In this document: piece after piece, positions 1-4,904 of the stretch
Layout: every line of letters starts with the position of its first letter
Position numbering within the stretch: position 1 is the stretch's first letter
Source of the DNA: Bryobacterales bacterium
GTDB taxonomy: Bacteria > Acidobacteriota > Terriglobia > Bryobacterales > Bryobacteraceae
Direction of reading: 5' to 3'
Assembly: GCA_003487005.1 (NCBI GenBank)
Contig: DNFG01000335.1
Location: forward strand, 1-5,747
DNA: 5,747 nt
The notes under the pieces: generated by a model
Database searches by the model: none
Seen by the model: only the letters and a program-made list of their open reading frames with translations
Told to the model about the DNA's origin: nothing
Translations under genes and position numbers: made by a program

Positions 1-928
1 GCCGGGCGTCGAACTGCTCGCGCGCCAGCAGAACCGCGGCCCGCACTTCCAGCGGCGGCAGCGCGTCGCCTCCCAGTCCATCCAGAAGGAACCCGTCCGT
101 CGCCGCGCCCGGAATCCGCGACTCGATCAGCTTGTAATAGGCTACGAACGGCCCCGGCCGGACCAGCACCGCGCCCATCGCCTGCGACCGCTGAAAGCGG
201 TACCCCGCACGCCCGATTTCGGCGTAGGATCGTCCCAGCAGCGGATCGGTCGCCCCCGAATCCACCGCAATCACGCCATCGTCCAACCGGTTCCAGTTGC
301 CGCTGTACAACTTCACGGCGCTCCACGCCGGCAGGCCCAGTTCCGGAAAGCGGGCCGGGTCCGCGGCGGCCGCGAACGCTTCCCGCGCCAGCAGGCCCGA
401 GGCGTGATGATGCCCGTGGCCGTCGCGGGTGGTGCCCTGAAATCGCGCGATCACGACGTGGGGTTGTATCCGGCGAATGTGCGCGACCACATCCTTCAGC
501 ACCTCGGCCCGGTCCCAGTTCTTCCATGTTTCTTCGATGTTCTTCGAGTAGCCGAAGTCGGCGAAGCGCGAGTAGCGCAGGTCCACGCCATAGTGCTCGG
601 CGGCTTTGCGGTGCTCCAGAGTGCGCAAGGCGCCCAGGCGGTCGAAGAAATCGGACGTGATCAGGTTGGCGCCCGATTCGCCCCTCGTCAGCGACAGCAG
701 AGTGACCCGCGCCCCGTGACCGCGGGCCAGCAGAGTCAGCGTCGCCGCGTCCTCGTCATCCGGGTGGGCCACTATATAGAGGACACGCGCCTGGGTATTC
801 AGCCGTTTCAACGCCTGCCACACCCCCGCCGCCCCCCGGTCTTCGGGTAGCGGCGCGGCATCGCCCGGCAGCGCGCTCACAAGACTCGCAAGGAGGAGAA
901 GGGAAGTCGAAACCAGCAATCGCACCAT
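1..928 (-). CDS. Exported PIG-L/LmbE-family zinc deacetylase, C-terminus cut by window edge
   Basis: The frame is open from an ATG at 926-928 to the left edge, giving 309 residues without a stop. Residues 1-19 look like a signal peptide (MVRLLV, then a Leu-rich core, ending VSA), so the protein is probably exported. The PIG-L signature AHPDDED is at residues 54-60, with H55 and D58 the expected metal ligands and D57 the expected general base. The distal metal-binding stretch DGHGHHHASG is at 169-178. Known family members hydrolyse N-acetyl groups from GlcNAc-type sugars (MshB, GlcNAc-PI deacetylase); the substrate here cannot be told. The residues after 178 (SYAEIGR, YRFQRSQAMG, FVAYYKL) resemble, from memory, the long bacterial PIG-L proteins of several hundred residues, so a large part may lie outside the window. 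No Shine-Dalgarno site is seen before the ATG; the signal peptide fixes the start. It is transcribed away from the transglycosylase gene. Family call firm, substrate unknown. Confidence 0.9.
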   Translation of the reverse strand, partial: MVRLLVSTSLLLLASLVSALPGDAAPLPEDRGAAGVWQALKRLNTQARVLYIVAHPDDEDAATLTLLARGHGARVTLLSLTRGESGANLITSDFFDRLGALRTLEHRKAAEHYGVDLRYSRFADFGYSKNIEETWKNWDRAEVLKDVVAHIRRIQPHVVIARFQGTTRDGHGHHHASGLLAREAFAAAADPARFPELGLPAWSAVKLYSGNWNRLDDGVIAVDSGATDPLLGRSYAEIGRAGYRFQRSQAMGAVLVRPGPFVAYYKLIESRIPGAATDGFLLDGLGGDALPPLEVRAAVLLAREQFDAR

Positions 929-994
929 TCTGGGTTCGAGCCTAGCACAGCCTTTCGATACCCTGTTTCCTTGAGACATACTCCCTGAGTCGGG

Positions 995-1024
995 TTGACC
1001 CATGTCCCCCATTTAGAGTAGAGT
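995..1024 (+). promoter_or_regulatory. Candidate sigma70-type promoter of the transglycosylase gene
   Basis: TTGACC at 995-1000 is followed after 18 bases by TAGAGT at 1019-1024, a fair match to -35/-10 boxes (5/6 and 4/6). The TAGAG unit occurs twice in a row (1014-1023), so the exact -10 is uncertain. Transcription would start near 1031 and leave a leader of about 54 nt. This is pattern matching only. Confidence 0.35.
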
Positions 1025-1038
1025 CCAAAAAGATGTTT

Positions 1039-1054
1039 GTCACGGAGACGTGAC
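1039..1054 (+). promoter_or_regulatory. Perfect inverted repeat (hairpin or operator) in the leader
   Basis: GTCACG (1039-1044) and CGTGAC (1049-1054) are exact inverted copies around a GAGA loop. If the promoter at 995-1024 is right, this forms a 6-bp tetraloop hairpin early in the leader of the transglycosylase mRNA. It could equally be a dimeric operator just downstream of the start of transcription. No T-tract follows, so it is not a terminator. Confidence 0.35.
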
Positions 1055-1084
1055 TGGACGCTTTTGTTTTCGGTTCATTGACGA

Positions 1085-2737
1085 ATGACTTCACGCCCAA
1101 CCACCTCCCTGCTGACCGCCTTCCTGGCCCTCCTCCTCCTGGCGCCCTCCCTGAATGCCCAGTTCTGGAAGCGCAAGAAGCAGCAGTCCCCCGCCATCTC
1201 GCCCGCCACCGCCTCGCAACTCGTGGAAGCAATGATGGTGGACATGGCGCCCGCGCCTGAGTATCCCGAGATCACTGTCGCCGCCCTCCCTGCCAAACCA
1301 CCCGTCCTGTTCACTCCCCGCAACCCCGCCACCCCCCCCGTCAGTCAGGCCCAGCGGGCCGTTCGTGAGGCCGACCGCCACTTCCAGTACGGCAAGTTTT
1401 TCATCCAGGAAGGCAAGCCGGAACAGGCCCGGCAGGAGTTCGACCTGGCCATGGAATCCCTCATGGATCTGCCCGCCGACCTGCCCGATCGCGCCCTTAT
1501 CGACCGCAAGAGCGAGGAACTGATCCGCAACATTCATCGCTACGACCTCGAAAGCCTCGGCGCCGGCATCGCACCGGGAGAGGCGGTCTACACCCAGTCA
1601 CCCCTCGAAGAGATTCTCGATCTCACTTTCCCGGTCGACCCGCGATTGAAAGGGAGAACGCAGGCTCAGGTCCAGGCCGCCCAGTCCCAGTTGCCGCTTG
1701 TCGTCAATGACGCCGTCCTCAGTTACATCAACTACTTCACCAGTACCCGCGGTCAGCGGACGCTGCTCAACGGCATCAAGCGCGCGGGCCGCTATCGCGA
1801 GATGATCAGCCGGATCTTCGCCGAGGAAGGCGTCCCGCAGGAACTGATTTTCCTCGCCCAGGCCGAGTCCGGCTTCATGCCCCGTGCCGTCTCCCGCAAA
1901 GCTGCCACCGGCATGTGGCAGTTTGTCCGCCGGACCGGACAGGACTACGGACTCAATCAGAGTACGCTCCACGACGACCGCCTCGACCCCGAAAAAGCCA
2001 CCCGCGCCGCCGCCCGCCACCTGAGTGATCTGTACAAGCTCAGCGGCGACTGGTATCTCGCCATGGCCGCCTATAATTGCGGCCCGTACTGTGTCGAGCG
2101 CGCCGTCCAGCGCACCGGCTACGCCGACTTCTGGGAACTGCACCGCCGCAACGCCATCCCCAGGGAGACCCGCAACTACGTCCCCGCCATCCTCGCCATG
2201 GTGATCGTCTCCCGCAACCTCGAAGCGTACGGACTCCAGTCTCTCCCTCCCGAAGCCCCGCTCGACTATGACACCATCCACGTCGCCGCTGATACCAATC
2301 TCGGACTCATCGCCGATGCCGCTGATGTGCCCCTCGCCGATATCCGCGAACTGAATCCTGCCCTGATTCGCACCGTCGCGCCCGCCGGATTCGATGTCCG
2401 CGTGCCTGCGCGACAGGCCCGGGAAGTGCTCGCCGCCATCGAAGCCGTTCCCGAGGACAAGCGCGCCGCTTGGCGTCTCCATCGCATATCCAGCAGCGAT
2501 ACCCTCGCTTCCATCGCCAGGCAGTATTCCACGGCCGCGAACTCCATCCTTGCCGCCAACCAACTCGATTCGTCCTTCTTTGAAGCTCCGGAAGACGGCG
2601 AAGTCCTGCTGATTCCCGCCTCCGCGCCCAAAGCGGCTCCCGCCAAACGCAAGGCCCCCGTTCGCCGCACCACCGCCCGCCGCACCGCCTCCAAGTCCGC
2701 CAAACCCGCTCCCCGCAAGGTCGCCGCGCGCAAGTAA
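1085..2737 (+). CDS. MltD-like lytic transglycosylase with LysM-like segments and polybasic tail
   Basis: This 550-residue exported enzyme is predicted to cleave the MurNAc-GlcNAc bond of peptidoglycan with formation of 1,6-anhydro-MurNAc. Residues 1-25 are a signal peptide ending LNA before QFWKRKK; with no clear Shine-Dalgarno site, this is what decides the start. There is no lipobox Cys, unlike E. coli MltD. A TPR-like helix pair lies around 88-125. The SLT domain covers about 240-360: AQAESGF (258-264) carries the expected catalytic Glu261, followed by ATGMWQFV (274-281), DPEKATRAAARHL (301-313) and AAYNCGP (328-334). A degenerate LysM-like segment lies at about 398-441 and a better one at 464-511 (SSDTLASIARQYSTAANSI), which should bind glycan. 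Residues 515-550 carry 14 Lys/Arg and no acid, an atypical ending for this family. Overall order matches MltD. The divergent neighbour is also an exported envelope enzyme. Confidence 0.93.
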   Translation: MTSRPTTSLLTAFLALLLLAPSLNAQFWKRKKQQSPAISPATASQLVEAMMVDMAPAPEYPEITVAALPAKPPVLFTPRNPATPPVSQAQRAVREADRHFQYGKFFIQEGKPEQARQEFDLAMESLMDLPADLPDRALIDRKSEELIRNIHRYDLESLGAGIAPGEAVYTQSPLEEILDLTFPVDPRLKGRTQAQVQAAQSQLPLVVNDAVLSYINYFTSTRGQRTLLNGIKRAGRYREMISRIFAEEGVPQELIFLAQAESGFMPRAVSRKAATGMWQFVRRTGQDYGLNQSTLHDDRLDPEKATRAAARHLSDLYKLSGDWYLAMAAYNCGPYCVERAVQRTGYADFWELHRRNAIPRETRNYVPAILAMVIVSRNLEAYGLQSLPPEAPLDYDTIHVAADTNLGLIADAADVPLADIRELNPALIRTVAPAGFDVRVPARQAREVLAAIEAVPEDKRAAWRLHRISSSDTLASIARQYSTAANSILAANQLDSSFFEAPEDGEVLLIPASAPKAAPAKRKAPVRRTTARRTASKSAKPAPRKVAARK

Positions 2738-2802
2738 GCCCGCCCTCATAGCACCTCGCCTGCCACATTTCAAGCCTTCGGCCCGCCTTCCCTCACTTTT
2801 TT

Positions 2803-2842
2803 CTAGGCGAAATGATTAAAACAATGTATCCTGTTTATGTTT
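2803..2842 (+). promoter_or_regulatory. AT-rich promoter-like stretch before the histone-like gene
   Basis: After very GC-rich sequence, 2811-2842 is AT-rich and contains TATCCT (2827-2832), a plausible -10 box. No convincing -35 stands at 16-18 bases. A start near 2838-2839 would give a leader of about 26 nt containing the ribosome-binding hairpin. The same TATCCT hexamer occurs before the kinase gene at 3819-3824. Weak evidence beyond composition. Confidence 0.3.
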
Positions 2843-2863
2843 AGCCTGCGTAGCGGAGGCTGA
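2837..2863 (+). other. Possible 8-codon leader frame ahead of the histone-like gene
   Basis: ATG at 2837 opens a short frame reading MFSLRSGG and stopping at TGA 2861-2863, one base before the ATG of the histone-like gene at 2865. The frame runs through both arms of the hairpin at 2841-2863. It has no Shine-Dalgarno site; it could be read only from a near-leaderless transcript starting close to 2837. Such a short frame can arise by chance. Confidence 0.2.
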
Positions 2864-2867
2864 CATG
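2841..2867 (+). promoter_or_regulatory. Ribosome binding site within a potential sequestering hairpin
   Basis: GGAGG at 2855-2859 lies 5 nt before the ATG at 2865 and decides that start over the in-frame ATG at 2871. TTAGCCT (2841-2847) can pair with AGGCTGA (2857-2863), giving seven pairs including one G-U, around a 9-nt loop. The right arm takes up the last three bases of GGAGG. The fold could limit translation of the downstream gene; the pairing is visible, the regulatory role is inference. Confidence 0.5.
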
Positions 2868-3401
2868 CCCATGAAAGAACGAAGAGTTCGCCCCTTGCGC
2901 TTCGACGACGACGAAGGGGATTTTGACTCCGTGCTCACAGACGATGCCGTCACCGACGTCGGTGGCGAAAACGGAGCAGCCAATGAGATTAGCGGAGCCC
3001 GGATTCCGCGGCCTGTTCGCCGCGCCGCTCCGCCCCAGGTTCCCGACCGCAAGGCGGGGAAACCGGCGGTTCAACCGGCCGGAACAACGGCGGCTTTGTC
3101 CGCCGCTCGAAAGGTGAGTGAAGCAACCGTGAAAACCGCAACCAAAAAAGCCGCGGCGCCGACCAAGGCGGCCGTGAAGAAAGCGGCCGCCCCCAAGAAG
3201 GCTGCCGCCCCGAAGAAGGCTGCGCCCGCCAAGAAGGCTGCGCCGGCCAAGAAGGCCGCGCCCGCCAAGAAGGCTGCGCCCGCGAAGAAGGCCGCTGCTC
3301 CGAAGAAAGCCGCTGCCCCGAAAAAGGCTGCGCCCGCGAAGAAGGCCGCACCCGCGAAAAAGGCTGCTGCTCCCAAAAAGGCAGCGAAGAAAGCCAAGTA
3401 A
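2865..3401 (+). CDS. Histone H1-like lysine/alanine-rich protein with acidic N-terminal segment
   Basis: The 178-residue product is divided sharply by charge. Residues 14-36 carry ten Asp/Glu and no Lys/Arg; residues 37-86 are a Pro/Arg-containing linker; residues 87-178 carry 31 Lys, no Arg and no acid. Within the tail, residues 105-170 are eleven uninterrupted six-residue units, each KKAAAP or KKAAPA. Tails of this kind occur in bacterial H1-like and AlgP-like proteins and in eukaryotic linker histone tails, and bind DNA or RNA nonspecifically. A role in nucleoid compaction or in regulating transcription is therefore likely, in the cytoplasm. There is no signal peptide. I do not recognise the acidic head as a known domain. 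The start follows GGAGG at 2855-2859; ATG 2871 would remove only two residues. Repeat number may be overstated or understated by assembly. Confidence 0.8.
   Translation: MPMKERRVRPLRFDDDEGDFDSVLTDDAVTDVGGENGAANEISGARIPRPVRRAAPPQVPDRKAGKPAVQPAGTTAALSAARKVSEATVKTATKKAAAPTKAAVKKAAAPKKAAAPKKAAPAKKAAPAKKAAPAKKAAPAKKAAAPKKAAAPKKAAPAKKAAPAKKAAAPKKAAKKAK
3177..3374 (+). repeat. In-gene tandem array of eleven 18-bp units
   Basis: Eleven consecutive 18-base units encode KKAAAP (type A) or KKAAPA (type B) in the order A A B B B B A A B B A. Units are similar but not identical at the third codon positions (AAG/AAA, GCC/GCT/GCG), so the array is diverged rather than a fresh duplication. The register never slips. 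Such arrays can change length by slippage or unequal recombination without breaking the frame. Confidence 0.85.
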
Positions 3402-3538
3402 GCCGGCGGCGTCGCCCCCCTCGGGAACGACGCTCCCAGTCGTGGACCGCCTCAGGCGGCCGCGTCACCAATCCGACTGATGTTCAATGGGGCAGTGCGC
3501 TGCAGCAGCGTTCTACCCCTTTCTTTTTGCCCCGGCCC
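3402..3538. other. Convergent intergenic region with three small inverted repeats
   Basis: This spacer lies between the ends of two converging genes. It holds ACGAC/GTCGT (3427-3431 with 3439-3443), CCGCC-TCA-GGCGG (3447-3459) and CGCTG-CAG-CAGCG (3498-3510). Only the last is followed by a T-rich run. I see no coding frame of quality here. Confidence 0.5.
3498..3528 (+). terminator. Weak intrinsic terminator candidate for the histone-like gene
   Basis: A 5-bp stem CGCTG/CAGCG with a CAG loop (3498-3510; one more G-U pair is possible) is followed by a pyrimidine stretch ending in a T-rich run at 3520-3528. The T-run begins about nine bases after the stem, farther than in a standard intrinsic terminator, so efficiency is doubtful. 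Confidence 0.3.
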
Positions 3539-3766
3539 TCACTCGCCCCCGCGCACCACCTGCCGGCATCGCTCGAACAGCGCCAGAAGCGCGTCCGCCT
3601 GCTCCTCCGGTGTCCGTGGACCCTTCCCCGAAAAGCCCACTGCCTGGGCTCCCTTCGCATAGCCTGTCGTCGACGAAATGAATTTCATCAGTTCCAGCGC
3701 AATCTCGTCGCCGCTCTTCTCGCGTGCCTTGGCCGTCTCGGGTTGGGTCGTGGGCGTCTCTTCCAT
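3539..3766 (-). CDS. Small protein of unknown function, 75 residues
   Basis: I do not recognise this protein. It begins MEETPTTQPETAKAREKSG, a polar, probably disordered head, followed by a likely helical part (EIALELMKFISSTTGYAKG), a Gly-rich turn (AVGFSGKGP) and a second amphipathic helix with TPEEQADALLALFERCRQVV before the end. There is no signal peptide, membrane segment or evident helix-turn-helix. The start at ATG 3764-3766 is supported by GAGGAG on the minus strand (3775-3780), eight bases upstream, the best-spaced ribosome site in the window besides that of the histone-like gene. The amino-acid make-up is that of a normal soluble protein, unlike the Pro/Arg/Ser-rich opposite-strand frames here. 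It is divergent from the kinase-like gene with 66 bp between starts, so the two may share control; a functional link is only inference. Confidence 0.7.
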   Translation of the reverse strand: MEETPTTQPETAKAREKSGDEIALELMKFISSTTGYAKGAQAVGFSGKGPRTPEEQADALLALFERCRQVVRGGE

Positions 3767-3815
3767 CGGTGGGGCTCCTCACTGGCCGGGCCTCGGGCAC
3801 GGCCACATCTCTCCA

Positions 3816-3826
3816 GATTATCCTAG
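3816..3826. promoter_or_regulatory. AT-rich island with possible divergent -10 boxes
   Basis: The spacer between the 75-residue gene and the kinase gene is GC-rich except here. On the minus strand 3817-3822 reads GATAAT (5/6 to TATAAT), which would give a leader of about 43 nt for the small gene. On the plus strand TATCCT at 3819-3824 would start transcription near 3831, almost at the kinase ATG (3833). No clear -35 boxes are seen on either strand. Confidence 0.3.
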
Positions 3827-3832
3827 TTGCTG

Positions 3833-4678
3833 ATGCCGGTGAATGCCACGCGCTTCTTGCGCAAAATGCGAGGCGGCGCCCAGGCGCACCTGCTGGCCAC
3901 CGATGCCCCAGGCCCTGCCCCTTTCTACGTCACCAAATTCACCAATAACCCCCAGCACCGCCGCATCCTCGTTAACGAATGGCTCGGCGCCCACCTGCTC
4001 GCCGCCCTCGGCATCGCCACCCCCCGCGTCGCGGTCATCACCGTCTCCCCCGCCTTTCTCGCCGCTTCCCCCGAGGTCTACCTCGAAACCGGCTCCGCCC
4101 GCGCACCCGTCCCTCCAGGCTGGCACCTCGGCTCCCAGTTCCCCGGCGACCCCCTCACCGAAGCCGTCTACGACTACCTCCCTGACTCCCTCCTCCCCTC
4201 CGTCGCCAACTACCCCGATTTCCTCGGCGTCCTCGTCTTCGATAAATGGTGCGGCAATGCCGATGCGCGCCAGGCTATCTTCCTCCGCCGCCGCCTTCGC
4301 GACTGGCTCCCCCAATCCGACCCTTCCTCCCCCAAAAAAGGATTCATCGCCCAGATGATCGACCACGGCTACCTCTTCGACGGCCCCAACTGGTGCTACC
4401 GCGATGCCCCCCTCCAGGGCTTCTACCCCCGCCCCACCCTCTACGCCGCCGTCCGCTCCCTCGACGACTTTGAACCCTGGCTCAGCCGTGTCCGCCACTG
4501 TCCCGAATCGGCCATCGATGACGCCCTGCGCAGCCTCCCCACAGGCTGGCTCGATGGCGATGACGACGCCCTCTCCGCCCTCCTCGAACAACTCCTTCGC
4601 CGCCGCAATCGCGTTCCGGGACTTCTCCTCGACGCCATCCGCGCCCGCCCCAATTTCTTCCCGTCCTGGCGGGGTTGA
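3833..4678 (+). CDS. HipA_2-family kinase-like protein
   Basis: This 281-residue cytoplasmic protein resembles the short HipA-like kinases (HipA_2 group), which keep the kinase fold but lack the HipB partner and N-terminal subdomain of classical HipA. Numbering from ATG 3833: FYVTKF (31-36) places the probable ATP-binding Lys35; NEW at 48-50 offers a candidate helix-C Glu49; VFDKWCGNADAR (135-146) is the catalytic-loop-like stretch with Asp144; MIDHGYLF (175-182) is the DFG-equivalent with metal-binding Asp177. Known HipA phosphorylates a Ser of GltX; the target of this subgroup is unknown to me. An in-frame TAG at 3824-3826 limits the start to TTG 3827, ATG 3833 or GTG 3839. ATG was chosen because family-like sequence begins at VNATRFLRKMRGGAQAHLL. 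No Shine-Dalgarno site is present. The 3' end is followed by 223 bp of spacer rather than a partner gene. Confidence 0.75.
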   Translation: MPVNATRFLRKMRGGAQAHLLATDAPGPAPFYVTKFTNNPQHRRILVNEWLGAHLLAALGIATPRVAVITVSPAFLAASPEVYLETGSARAPVPPGWHLGSQFPGDPLTEAVYDYLPDSLLPSVANYPDFLGVLVFDKWCGNADARQAIFLRRRLRDWLPQSDPSSPKKGFIAQMIDHGYLFDGPNWCYRDAPLQGFYPRPTLYAAVRSLDDFEPWLSRVRHCPESAIDDALRSLPTGWLDGDDDALSALLEQLLRRRNRVPGLLLDAIRARPNFFPSWRG

Positions 4679-4901
4679 CGCCCCCACCGTCACGCGCCTC
4701 CACCAACGGCGCATCCCGTCGCTGCGTTGCCGTCTCCTCCGGCTTTTCGGCCCATGGCTGGTCTGCCTGGCGCTTCCCCAAGCCGCCCATCGAGTCCAGG
4801 CCCGGCATCATGCGAGTCCAACTGCCTCGCCGGCTCACTCCTTTCGCCCCGGTGCCCGCCCTGCTCGCCTGTGCCGGTCTCACTTCCGCTAAAATCGGGG
4901 C
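4679..4901. other. Spacer between kinase and aminotransferase genes
   Basis: No convincing gene is visible in these 223 bp. A plus-strand frame from TTG 4675 to TGA 4905 overlaps both neighbours by four bases, but its 76-residue product is rich in Pro, Arg, Ser and Ala without recognisable features. The minus strand is also open but this looks like a side effect of GC content. The only regulatory signal is the TAAAAT box at 4890-4895. Confidence 0.5.
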
Positions 4902-4904
4902 GTG
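4890..4904 (+). promoter_or_regulatory. TAAAAT -10 box placed for a leaderless GTG start
   Basis: TAAAAT (4890-4895) matches the -10 consensus at five of six positions and is followed after six bases by GTG at 4902, the normal distance from a -10 box to the first transcribed base. The bases before GTG contain no convincing Shine-Dalgarno site. No good -35 is seen. In-frame TAA at 4890-4892 excludes any earlier start. Confidence 0.5.

Noticed and set aside
404..850. Plus-strand frame of 148 codons
   Set aside because: Antisense to the PIG-L gene, which carries clear family motifs in the opposite strand.
1598..2773. Long minus-strand open frame (391 codons) opposite the transglycosylase
   Set aside because: Antisense to the SLT and LysM coding sequence; Gly/Val/Glu-rich product typical of GC-rich shadow frames.
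2771..2802. Terminator after the transglycosylase (T6 at 2797-2802)
   Set aside because: The only stem nearby is a 3-bp GCC-TTC-GGC, separated from the T-run by more than ten bases; too weak to call.
3177..3374. Tandem array considered as a CRISPR-like or noncoding satellite
   Set aside because: Units are contiguous 18-mers without spacers and keep an open reading frame with a ribosome site; it is a protein repeat.
3071..3397. Minus-strand frame encoding a hydrophobic AAFFAGAAFF-type repeat protein
   Set aside because: It is the reverse reading of the Lys/Ala tandem array; AAG read backwards gives Phe/Leu codons. The plus strand has a good ribosome site and a sensible protein.
3675..3686. 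GAAATGAATTTC palindrome
   Set aside because: It lies inside the coding sequence of the 75-residue protein (ELMKFISS region) and is short; likely chance.
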